15,644 bases of DNA, taken from Candidatus Delongbacteria bacterium. Its GTDB lineage: Bacteria > UBA4055. The DNA is taken from positions 1-15,644 of the forward strand of contig DMTS01000100.1 in the NCBI GenBank assembly GCA_003477045.1. The letters are read 5' to 3'. Below, in pieces: positions 1 to 6,780 of this stretch; within the stretch, counting starts at the first letter, position 1; each line of letters starts with the position of its first letter. The notes below the pieces were generated by a model. That model saw nothing but the letters and a program-made list of their open reading frames with translations, ran no database searches and was not told the origin of the DNA. The translations under genes were made by a program, and so were the position numbers.

Positions 1-962
1 CTTATATAGGCGTAAAACATTCTATCGGATGTGCAAACGGGACAGATGCGCTGCAGATCGCGATGATGGCTCTCGGATTGAAAAAGGGAGATGAAGTTAT
101 CACCACTCCTTTCACATTCATAGCTACAGCAGAAACGATCCAGATATTGGGCCTTAAACCTGTATTCGTTGATATTATGCCGGATACCTACAATATCGAT
201 CCTGATAAGATCGAATCGGTAATAACGAAAAAATCAAAAGCTATAATCCCGGTCCATCTTTACGGACAGGCTGCTGATATGGATAAGATAAATAAGATCG
301 CTAAGAAACACAACCTGTTCGTGATCGAGGACAATGCGCAGGGATTCGGAGCAAAGTATAAGGACAGAATGCTCGGTTCGATGTCTGATATAGCTACGGT
401 AAGTTTTTATCCCGCTAAAAACTTGGGCGCAGCCGGAGACGGCGGTCTTATGCTCACCAACAGCGATGAACTCGCCGCTAAGCTAAGAATGATAGCAAAT
501 CACGGCCAGAATGAGAGATACAAGCATCAGGTGGTAGGCGTCAACTCAAGGCTGGATGCGATTCAGGCTGCAATATTAAACATCAAACTTGATTTTCTGG
601 ACAAATGGAATGAGAAGAGGCGAAAAGCTGCTCTAAGGTACAAAAAGAACCTGTGTGATGTAGCCGTTGTGCCTTTTGAGCATAAAAACAGCTATCATAT
701 TTATCACCAGTTCTCGATCCGGGTCAAAAAGAGAGACGCTCTTCAGAAATTCCTGAACGAAAATAAGATCCCGAATGCGATACATTATCCGATACCGTTA
801 CATCTTCAGGTCGCTTTTAAAGGTCTTAAGCTTGGAAAAGGCTCGTTCCCGATATCTGAAAAAGTGGCGGAAGGCATAATATCGCTGCCGATGCACCCTC
901 ATATAACCAACGCGGAGATCGATTACATTTCAGATACGATAAAAAAGTTCTATAAAAAATAA
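1..962 (+). CDS. DegT/DnrJ/EryC1/StrS-family sugar aminotransferase, 5' end missing
   Basis: PLP-dependent aminotransferase that would convert a keto group on a nucleotide-activated sugar to an amine, for cell-surface polysaccharide or glycan synthesis. The frame is open from base 3, so the gene starts outside the window; 319 residues are visible of a usual 360-380. The fold signature is clear: IGCANGTDAL at visible residues 8-17, TTPFTFIATAETI near 34-46, the cofactor-binding Asp in IEDNAQGFGA (about 110), and the Schiff-base Lys in SFYPAKNLGAAGDGG (about visible residue 139). The C-terminal part has the family's HYPIPLHLQ and SLPMHPHI segments. It most resembles the WbpE/WlbC subgroup acting on UDP-3-oxo sugars, but the exact substrate is inference. 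It is the only + strand gene here and ends at a terminator. Confidence 0.93.
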   Translation, partial: YIGVKHSIGCANGTDALQIAMMALGLKKGDEVITTPFTFIATAETIQILGLKPVFVDIMPDTYNIDPDKIESVITKKSKAIIPVHLYGQAADMDKINKIAKKHNLFVIEDNAQGFGAKYKDRMLGSMSDIATVSFYPAKNLGAAGDGGLMLTNSDELAAKLRMIANHGQNERYKHQVVGVNSRLDAIQAAILNIKLDFLDKWNEKRRKAALRYKKNLCDVAVVPFEHKNSYHIYHQFSIRVKKRDALQKFLNENKIPNAIHYPIPLHLQVAFKGLKLGKGSFPISEKVAEGIISLPMHPHITNAEIDYISDTIKKFYKK

Positions 963-965
963 TTG

Positions 966-992
966 AAAAGGGGTCGCGCGACCCCTTTTTTT
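966..992. terminator. bidirectional intrinsic terminator
   Basis: A perfect inverted repeat, AAAAGGGGTCGC/GCGACCCCTTTT (966-989), forms a GC-rich stem with an A-tract on the left and a T-tract on the right, so it works in both directions. It lies between the + strand aminotransferase stop (962) and the - strand lipoprotein stop (991), which is just where convergent genes share one terminator. Confidence 0.9.
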
Positions 993-1545
993 ATTCCATC
1001 ATCTTACTTTCGAATGAATCGATCATCACTCTCAGGCATTCTTCATTTGTAGCAGGTTTTATTTCTTTAAACTCCTTTGAATGCGAGTTCAGAATTCCCC
1101 TCATCGCTATCTCGCCTTTGCTGTTAAGCAGATAGTAATGCACTCCAACCACCCTGTTGTCTTTTCCACCTCTAAGAAATTCAGCATAGAATACGAATGT
1201 TTTCACGGGAACCCTGTTCATAACGATGAACTGTTTAAACAATTCTATACTGTTGTCAACCATGACGGCCTGGTCACCCTGCCAGTTAATGTTTGGCGGA
1301 GGACAAAGCTCTGTCTGACTTGCGTCGGCATATTTTCTTTCATTCATATAATCGACTATTTTCTTTGAAAGAGATCCGTCGTAAATGCTTGATTGCCTGT
1401 CCAGCAGGTGAACGGGACATACAATCATTTTATAGCCTCCGGAAATGAATTTTTCCCTCAGAAGCTTATTTTCTGATGAGCATCCCGATATTATTACAGC
1501 TAATATTAAGATCATTGATACTGACAGAATGTTACCGGTTTTCAT
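991..1545 (-). CDS. small lipoprotein of unknown function
   Basis: A 184-residue secreted lipoprotein. The start is supported by GGGAGG seven bases upstream of the ATG. The N-terminus is a typical lipoprotein signal: MKTG, a hydrophobic stretch (about residues 5-19), then ISGC with the lipidated Cys at residue 22, followed by Ser-Ser-Glu. The mature part is soluble, with two more cysteines (in IVCPVH and ELCPPP) that might form a disulfide. There are no membrane segments or repeats, and I recognise no family. It is preceded by its own candidate promoter (1576-1605) and followed by the shared terminator, so it is probably a single-gene unit. It should be anchored in the cell envelope; any further role is unknown. 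Confidence 0.75.
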   Translation of the reverse strand: MKTGNILSVSMILILAVIISGCSSENKLLREKFISGGYKMIVCPVHLLDRQSSIYDGSLSKKIVDYMNERKYADASQTELCPPPNINWQGDQAVMVDNSIELFKQFIVMNRVPVKTFVFYAEFLRGGKDNRVVGVHYYLLNSKGEIAMRGILNSHSKEFKEIKPATNEECLRVMIDSFESKMME

Positions 1546-1575
1546 TGATCCCTCCCGTTTATAAAACTATTACTA

Positions 1576-1605
1576 ATTATAAATAATTAAAGCACGATAA
1601 GTCAA
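1576..1605 (-). promoter_or_regulatory. sigma70-type promoter for the small lipoprotein
   Basis: On the - strand, TTGACT (1605-1600), an 18-base spacer, then consensus TATAAT (1581-1576), with the -10 box ending 31 bases upstream of the ATG at 1545. It is the best-matching promoter in the window. Confidence 0.6.
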
Positions 1606-1628
1606 GAATGAAATTAATAGAAAATGTT

Positions 1629-2891
1629 CTAATCGGTACATAGGGCAGTTTGTTTTTTGCTTCTCATAAATATCCAGCAGAGACCTATCAGAACTATAAC
1701 CACACCGGCACTGACTATAAATCCCGCTCTGCCTCCCCAGGCTCCCGAAACTGACCCTGCGAACAGATTTCCGATCGGTGTCACTCCTCCGAAAACCATC
1801 GTATAGACGCTCATTACCCTTCCTCTGAACTGGGGTTCTGAATTTAGCTGAAGTGTCGAATTTACTGAAGTAAAGAACATAATGTTGGATATTCCCAGAA
1901 GGATAAGGAAAGAAGAGGCTATATAGAAATGGGACGATGATCCGATAAGGATCATTGCAATACTTATTGAAAATGGCATTACCGCTATAAGGAATTTCTG
2001 ATTCAGCTTATGCGAGTATATCGCTACGCTCAAAGCACCGATGACCGATCCTAACCCAAGCGCGGACAGAAGGAACCCGAAACCCTGGGCTTCCGTTTTT
2101 AAAACGGTTTTCGCGAAAACAGGAATTATCACATTGAAGTTGATCGCGAAGGTGGAAACTATCGCGACAAAAAGCAGAGGCCTGAACAGGATGGCTTTGC
2201 TTCGAATGTAGCTGAGTCCTTCCTTGATCTCTTTCAGGACGGTTTTTCTAACGACAATATTTTCATCTGTGCGTATTTTCAGGTTTTTTATCATATATAC
2301 GCTGACTATCACAGCCATAAAGGACACAGCGTTGAACAGGAAGCAGAAAGCTATGCCGAAATTGGCGATCAGAATACCGCCTACTGCAGGACCGACTATA
2401 CGAGCAAGATTGAAAGTGACTGAGTTGAGTGCTATCGCGCTTGTAAGATGGGTTTTTCCCACCAGCTCGATCATGAATGACTGCCTTGTCGGCATGTCAA
2501 GCGTATTTACGAATCCCAGGATCACTACAATGACAGCTATATGCCAGAACTGAACGACCTCTGTAAAAACAAGGATCGTCATAAGAAGGGCGAGCACCAT
2601 GGAAACTGTCTGAGTGACCATGATTATTTTTTTCTTTGGAAATCTGTCCAGATATACGCCCGCTACAAGTGAAAAAAGCATGACCGGAGTGAACTGAAGA
2701 GCTCCTACAAGCCCGAGAAGGAACGGCGATTTTGTAAGTTCGTAAACGAGCCATGCCTGAGCGGTCGTCTGCATCCATGTGCCTGAAAGCGAGATCCCCT
2801 GCCCGTACCAAAAGAGACGGTAGTTCTTATGCCTGAAAGCCGGGAAATATTTCTTGACGGTATATGGTATTGCTCGGAGCCTGAATGACAT
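1629..2891 (-). CDS. major facilitator (MFS_3/DHA3-type) exporter
   Basis: A 420-residue polytopic inner-membrane transporter, probably a proton-driven exporter of drugs or small metabolites. The N-terminus has the pattern of the EntS/MFS_3 group: PAFRHKNYRLFW (17-28), GTWMQTTAQAWLVYELT (37-53) and motif A between helices 2 and 3, AGVYLDRFPKKK (77-88). About 12 hydrophobic helices fit the length, with a cytoplasmic loop near 200-225 rich in charged residues. Its length is normal for the family (400-430). The start is supported only by a weak AAGAG some 10 bases upstream, but the N-terminal conservation leaves little room for another start. It has its own candidate promoter and stands alone. 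The substrate cannot be told from sequence. Confidence 0.9.
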   Translation of the reverse strand: MSFRLRAIPYTVKKYFPAFRHKNYRLFWYGQGISLSGTWMQTTAQAWLVYELTKSPFLLGLVGALQFTPVMLFSLVAGVYLDRFPKKKIIMVTQTVSMVLALLMTILVFTEVVQFWHIAVIVVILGFVNTLDMPTRQSFMIELVGKTHLTSAIALNSVTFNLARIVGPAVGGILIANFGIAFCFLFNAVSFMAVIVSVYMIKNLKIRTDENIVVRKTVLKEIKEGLSYIRSKAILFRPLLFVAIVSTFAINFNVIIPVFAKTVLKTEAQGFGFLLSALGLGSVIGALSVAIYSHKLNQKFLIAVMPFSISIAMILIGSSSHFYIASSFLILLGISNIMFFTSVNSTLQLNSEPQFRGRVMSVYTMVFGGVTPIGNLFAGSVSGAWGGRAGFIVSAGVVIVLIGLCWIFMRSKKQTALCTD

Positions 2892-2922
2892 TATCTGTTT
2901 CTCTTTGAATTCAACAGAACTT

Positions 2923-2952
2923 AAAATACATTTAAATTTAAATATAAGTCAA
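2923..2952 (-). promoter_or_regulatory. candidate promoter for the MFS exporter
   Basis: On the - strand, TTGACT (2952-2947), an 18-base spacer and TATTTT (2928-2923), 31 bases upstream of the MFS start. The spacer holds the 14-base palindrome ATTTAAATTTAAAT (2930-2943), which could be an operator or simply AT-rich promoter DNA. Confidence 0.42.
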
Positions 2953-2986
2953 ATTCTATTTTTATTTAATTTAATCCGGCAATACG

Positions 2987-3331
2987 CTAATTATCCTCAT
3001 CGATCCACTTTTTCCAGATCTCAGGTCTGTCTCCAACTGCAGCTTTTTTCCCGTTCCTTATTACGGGGAGCTTTATCAGCTCCTGATTTGCGAGAAGTTC
3101 GGTAAATATATCGAATCTCAGATATGCGTATTTAGCTTTGTAAAGTTTTGAATCTTTATCTATAAGATCCTCTTTATTCTCCAAGCCTGCGAATATGCTT
3201 TCCAGCTCGCCTTTGCTTATCTGCTTCTCGTCAATATCGACCGAATGGAATTTTATCCTGCGTTCAGAGAAAAACCTTTCAGCTTTTTTCGTAGCTGAGC
3301 TTTTTTTTCTGCCGAATATCTGGATATTCAT
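2987..3331 (-). CDS. ArsC/Spx-like thioredoxin-fold protein lacking its catalytic cysteine
   Basis: A 114-residue protein of the ArsC/Spx/YffB family, which normally covers arsenate reductases and redox-sensing regulators. Family features are present: an N-terminal beta strand (IQIFGRKK), the helix TKKAERFFSERRI (14-26), an acidic second strand (VDID), and the LPV cis-proline segment (88-90) followed by VGDRPE (99-104). The length is typical. The start is fixed by a perfect AGGAGG six bases upstream. The position that should hold the active Cys (C-x-x-S/T-R/K) reads S11-S-A-T-K, and the protein contains no cysteine at all. It cannot run the usual thiol chemistry; a binding or regulatory role is possible. 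The gene follows the tldE terminator directly, so its transcription may depend on readthrough. Confidence 0.85.
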   Translation of the reverse strand: MNIQIFGRKKSSATKKAERFFSERRIKFHSVDIDEKQISKGELESIFAGLENKEDLIDKDSKLYKAKYAYLRFDIFTELLANQELIKLPVIRNGKKAAVGDRPEIWKKWIDEDN

Positions 3332-3344
3332 GAATAGCCTCCTG

Positions 3345-3374
3345 AAAATAAAAAAGTCCCGCCTTTAGCGGGAC
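3345..3374 (-). terminator. intrinsic terminator after tldDE
   Basis: Read on the - strand, GTCCCGC - TAAAG - GCGGGAC is followed by a run of U (genomic A-tract 3345-3355). The stem lies seven bases past the tldE stop codon. The U-tract runs straight into the SD of the ArsC/Spx-like gene. Confidence 0.88.
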
Positions 3375-3380
3375 ATTTCT

Positions 3381-4667
3381 TTAAAATGATGTGGTATCAG
3401 CGAAAGTGAAATCTTTGATAAGCATCGTCGGTACTTTAGTGCTTGCGGCAATATTGTCTTCCTTCCCCAGAAGAAGGATATTCTTAGCGGCATTATGAAG
3501 CACTTCGTTGAATCTGAGATTATTTACAGAATGCTTTATCTTTCCGTTCTCGAAGTAATAGATGCCGTCCCTTGTAAGTCCGGTTACTTCGTTTTTCCTC
3601 AGACTTACAGTTCTAATGTACCAGAAATTGTTGATGATAAGCCCGTTCTTAACTTTCTTCATCATCTCCTGTTCGGTAGCGTTTCCGCCCCTGATGATAA
3701 CATTAGGTATGAAATTAGGCTGCGCTTTGATCTTTGCTGCATAAGATCTGTTGGTAAAAAGCTCTTTTACCACGCCGTTTTTTATCCAGTCAACATTCCT
3801 CGCAGCGATCCCGTCTCCGCTGAAAGCTGCCGCTGTCAGATCTTTTTCATCGAGATTAGAGATGAGAGAGAAATTTTTGCCGAACATATTTTTGCCTATT
3901 GAATCGTGGAAAGCAGTAACACCGTAGTCAGCGTTCTTTCTGTCCATAAAATACAGCAGAAAGCTAAAATAATTGATCACAGCCTGCGGTCTTAAAATAA
4001 CGTTGTACTGACCAGCTTCGATTTTTTTAGGTTCAGTAAGCGCGTCGAACCTTGAATTAAGCTGCTCGATCTCTTTCTTTATTGAATAATCATTTACATC
4101 TTTTACGCTTCTTTCAACCTTTGCTTCCCTGGTTTTATTGTCGGCAAGCGTCATGGAATTTTCAAATGAAGTCGAAGAATCGGATCCCTCAAAACCGTTC
4201 TTGGTTTTCAGATAAGATTCGCTCACGGTTTTAGTTACGATCCCTGAAACAAAAGCTTTCTTCTTTTCCGCATTATCAACGGTCTTCTTTATTATATCTA
4301 CCATGCCGTCCATAGAAAATTTAACCGTATTTTCGGACATATTTGCGGTTTTTGGAATTTTAGCTTTAGATGAGCTCGGAACGAATTCAGGGTCAGGTTT
4401 GTTGAGCTTAGCTATGTTCTGGGCAGTTTCGATCATCCTTTTCAATTCGGTTTCGTCAAGAGAATTTATCCTGGATGTTCCGGTCTTTGAGCCGTAAGCC
4501 ACATTAAGCCTGACTCCATACTTAACTCCTGTCATATTCTGCGTTATCATATTCTGCGCATATCTTGTAGCTGTTTCGTCCGATCTGTACAGAAAAAGTG
4601 AAAAATCGTCGGCCGTACAGTTCTTTTCTATGAATTTAGCGGCTTTTTCAAATTGTTTGTTCATCAT
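3381..4667 (-). CDS. tldE: TldE/PmbA-family subunit of the TldD-TldE protease
   Basis: Second subunit of the TldD/TldE metalloprotease complex, a cytoplasmic enzyme that in known cases trims or degrades modified or unfolded peptides (microcin B17 precursor, CcdA). I place the start at the ATG at 4667, giving 428 residues; GGAGG lies six bases upstream inside the tldD end, and the ATG overlaps the tldD stop as ATGA. The same frame is open further upstream to 4808, but that Arg/Lys-rich stretch lies wholly inside tldD. Length and layout fit PmbA/TldE: an N-terminal modulator domain, then the Gln-Tyr-Asn-Val-Ile-Leu segment near residue 220 and a beta-rich C-terminal domain with GLTRDGIYYFENGKIKHSV. 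As usual for TldE, it has no HExxxH motif, so the catalytic zinc should sit in TldD. Confidence 0.9.
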   Translation of the reverse strand: MMNKQFEKAAKFIEKNCTADDFSLFLYRSDETATRYAQNMITQNMTGVKYGVRLNVAYGSKTGTSRINSLDETELKRMIETAQNIAKLNKPDPEFVPSSSKAKIPKTANMSENTVKFSMDGMVDIIKKTVDNAEKKKAFVSGIVTKTVSESYLKTKNGFEGSDSSTSFENSMTLADNKTREAKVERSVKDVNDYSIKKEIEQLNSRFDALTEPKKIEAGQYNVILRPQAVINYFSFLLYFMDRKNADYGVTAFHDSIGKNMFGKNFSLISNLDEKDLTAAAFSGDGIAARNVDWIKNGVVKELFTNRSYAAKIKAQPNFIPNVIIRGGNATEQEMMKKVKNGLIINNFWYIRTVSLRKNEVTGLTRDGIYYFENGKIKHSVNNLRFNEVLHNAAKNILLLGKEDNIAASTKVPTMLIKDFTFADTTSF

Positions 4668-6106
4668 TTTGAACCTCCGACTCTGATTTTTTTGAACCTT
4701 GCAGTTGCAGCTCCGTGCGTCATCCTTGCGGTTTGAGGCGGCTGACCTTTTCCGCAGTTGGTTACGCCGAAATCTTTCCAGTATCTGTCGTCGCAGATAG
4801 CGTCGCATGAATTCCAGAATTCAGGATTACTTGATTTATAAAGGACATCTTTTAAAGGCCTTACCTTCTTTCCGTTCTTTATTTCCCAGAACATGTCCCC
4901 GCCGAACTGGAAGTTCACCCTGTGCTGATCTATCGAGAACGATCCTCTGCCTTCAATATATATCCCGTCTTCAGTATCGGCTATCAGTTCCTGAGGCGAT
5001 AAAGGTTTTTTGCCGGGTTCGAGGTATAAATTCGGGATCCTGTTTATAGGAAAGTCATAATAATAAGTCGCTCTGCTGCAGCCTCTGCTCATGTTTTCGC
5101 CTATGAACGGAGCAGTATCTCTCGTTGTTCCGTATTCGTTCAGTATTCCGTCTTTAATAATATACCATTTCTGGCCGGGAACGCCGTCGTCGTCATATCC
5201 TGCGGTCGCAAGACCGAAAGAAAGCGTATTGTCGCCGACGAAATTGACTATCTCCGAGCCGTAACGGTATTTTTTCAGTTTTTCAGGCGTAGCGAACGAT
5301 ACTCCCGCATAATCAGCTTCCCATTTTAAAACTCTGTCAAGCTCGGTCGGATGTCCTACGCTTTCGTGCATTGTCAGGCCAAGGTGGTTCGGATCAAGTA
5401 TCAGGTCTCTTCTTCTGATCTCGCCGGGCTCATCGGCCTCAAGCTTCATTATAGCTTCTTCAGCTATCTGAACAGCTTTCTGAACAAGGTTCATTTTGAG
5501 CACGTGCTCCCATCCCGCTCCGTAGCCGCCTTCATCGAATGAGCGGGACTGCGAATCTTTTTCATTTACGGCTGTTGCCGAGATCATCGGGTTTATGTAA
5601 TATGTGTTCGAATGTATCACAGATCCGAGAGTGGATGCGAAGAATTTGTCGTCGTTATATATGTCGAGCATAAAGAACGCCCGTTTGATCTTAGCGTAGT
5701 TCAGAAGCGTCTTGTTTACTTCGAGCATCAGATCGACTTTCTCCGATAACGGTACTTTGAAAGGATCGATCTGGATCTTTGTGGAATATGAATCGATGTA
5801 GCCTCTTTCATGCGCAAGAACAAGGCCTTTTCCTTTCTTGATCCTGGCTGACAGTTCGGCAACCTTTACCGCCTTTTCAACGGTTTTTTTGACTTCATCG
5901 GTCGCAAAAACATTAGAGTGCGCAAAACCCCATGCGCCGTTCTTCATTACTCTGATCCCGTAGCCGTGTTCGATGTTCATGCTTGTGTTCTTCAGACTCA
6001 GATCCATAAGAAAGATGGTCTCTCTTGTGGTTTTCTGTATCCTGATGTCAGCATATTCGGCTCCCAGACTCTGAGCATGGTTCAAAGCTGTTGAGAGATG
6101 ATCCAT
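4664..6106 (-). CDS. tldD: TldD metalloprotease subunit
   Basis: Catalytic subunit of the TldD/TldE protease; 480 residues, normal for the family. The zinc site is intact: HESVGH (247-252, the HExxxH motif, with the family extension HPTELDR) and Cys451 in TNCGKGQPPQTARM, which matches the third metal ligand of Escherichia coli TldD. Other family landmarks are SRGCSRATYYYD (about 340-351) and FGGDMFWEI (401-409). The start is fixed by GGAGG five bases upstream. The N-terminal domain (1-200) should form the barrel-like half seen in TldD structures. tldE follows with a four-base overlap, so the two are translationally coupled and probably made in equal amounts. The unit has its own promoter and terminator, separate from the ATPase operon. 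No candidate peptide substrate gene is seen in the window. Confidence 0.95.
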   Translation of the reverse strand: MDHLSTALNHAQSLGAEYADIRIQKTTRETIFLMDLSLKNTSMNIEHGYGIRVMKNGAWGFAHSNVFATDEVKKTVEKAVKVAELSARIKKGKGLVLAHERGYIDSYSTKIQIDPFKVPLSEKVDLMLEVNKTLLNYAKIKRAFFMLDIYNDDKFFASTLGSVIHSNTYYINPMISATAVNEKDSQSRSFDEGGYGAGWEHVLKMNLVQKAVQIAEEAIMKLEADEPGEIRRRDLILDPNHLGLTMHESVGHPTELDRVLKWEADYAGVSFATPEKLKKYRYGSEIVNFVGDNTLSFGLATAGYDDDGVPGQKWYIIKDGILNEYGTTRDTAPFIGENMSRGCSRATYYYDFPINRIPNLYLEPGKKPLSPQELIADTEDGIYIEGRGSFSIDQHRVNFQFGGDMFWEIKNGKKVRPLKDVLYKSSNPEFWNSCDAICDDRYWKDFGVTNCGKGQPPQTARMTHGAATARFKKIRVGGSK

Positions 6107-6143
6107 TTATACCTCCGGATGGTTTTATTTCAATTAAAAGCTA

Positions 6144-6172
6144 AAAATACATCAGGAAATCAGATTTATCAA
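6144..6172 (-). promoter_or_regulatory. candidate promoter for tldDE
   Basis: On the - strand, TTGATA (6172-6167), a 17-base spacer and TATTTT (6149-6144), 37 bases upstream of the tldD ATG. It lies between the ATPase terminator and the tldD SD, where a promoter is needed. Confidence 0.5.
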
Positions 6173-6211
6173 TTGAATTATGACGAAATGACGAAAATCA
6201 GAGATGAAATG

Positions 6212-6239
6212 AAAAAGCCCGAAGATGATCTCGGGCTTT
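6212..6239 (-). terminator. intrinsic terminator of the V-ATPase operon
   Basis: AAAGCCCGA (6214-6222) pairs with TCGGGCTTT (6231-6239) around an eight-base loop. On the - strand the stem is followed by a U-run (genomic A-tract 6212-6216). It lies 27 bases past the atpK stop and ends the ATPase transcript before tldD. Confidence 0.88.
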
Positions 6240-6265
6240 AATTTTGAAAATCTGGAATTTACAAA

Positions 6266-6733
6266 TTACTGGAATATTGCGCCTTTGATAAGGAATGTCG
6301 CCGCGAATGCCACGATAGCGTAAAGCTCGGGGAATACCGCGAGAACGAGCGTTTTACCGAAAACATCGTGTCCCTGCCCTATTCCTGCTATCCCGTTCGC
6401 TGCAAGCGAACCCTGATAGATAGCCGATATCATCGCAACTACGCCGAGGATTATTCCGGCTCCGAAAACGCCCATACCCTGAAGAAGCGTCAGCTCGGGA
6501 ACTATACTGGTGTACATGATGAAGAAACCGCCGAATCCGTACAGACCCTGGGTTCCCGCCAGAGCGCTTAAGATCATACACTGACCGAATGCGCTTTCTT
6601 TTTTCTTGATCGTTCCTACCGTCGCGTTTCCGGCTATAGATACGCCGATCGCGCTTCCGATTCCCGACAGAGCCACCATCAGGCCAAGCCCGATATATGC
6701 CATCACCAACGGCATTGTCAATTCTGTTGTCAT
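6266..6733 (-). CDS. atpK: V-type ATP synthase subunit K (rotor-ring proteolipid)
   Basis: Membrane rotor subunit that carries the coupling ion; 155 residues forming four helices from two fused hairpins, close in length to Enterococcus hirae NtpK (156). The two halves are visibly related (GIGSAIGVSIAGNA in the first, GVVAMISAIYQGSLAANGI in the second). The ion-carrying carboxylate is Glu136 in VFPELYAIVAF; the first half has Gln62 instead of an acid, so there is one carboxylate per four helices. All five NtpK Na+ ligands are matched at a constant offset: L58, T61, Q62, Q107 and E136. The start is fixed by AAAGGAGA upstream. It is the last gene of the operon, set off by 47 bases from atpI, and is followed by the terminator. 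Confidence 0.96.
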   Translation of the reverse strand: MTTELTMPLVMAYIGLGLMVALSGIGSAIGVSIAGNATVGTIKKKESAFGQCMILSALAGTQGLYGFGGFFIMYTSIVPELTLLQGMGVFGAGIILGVVAMISAIYQGSLAANGIAGIGQGHDVFGKTLVLAVFPELYAIVAFAATFLIKGAIFQ

Positions 6734-6780
6734 TTTCCGTCTCCTTTGATTTTTATATTCATAAATTTCATTTTCATAAA

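Noticed and set aside
2497..2811. A 104-codon - strand open frame inside the MFS gene
   Set aside because: Overlaps the conserved MFS helices in another frame; composition is Ser/Arg-rich as expected of an out-of-frame reading.
3495..3902. A 135-codon + strand open frame opposite tldE
   Set aside because: Shadow of a conserved tldE region; no supporting start signal or recognisable protein pattern.
4668..4808. An N-terminal extension of TldE by 47 residues, starting at 4808
   Set aside because: The stretch lies wholly inside tldD, is Arg/Lys-rich with no family similarity, and a GGAGG site six bases before 4667 explains the start there.
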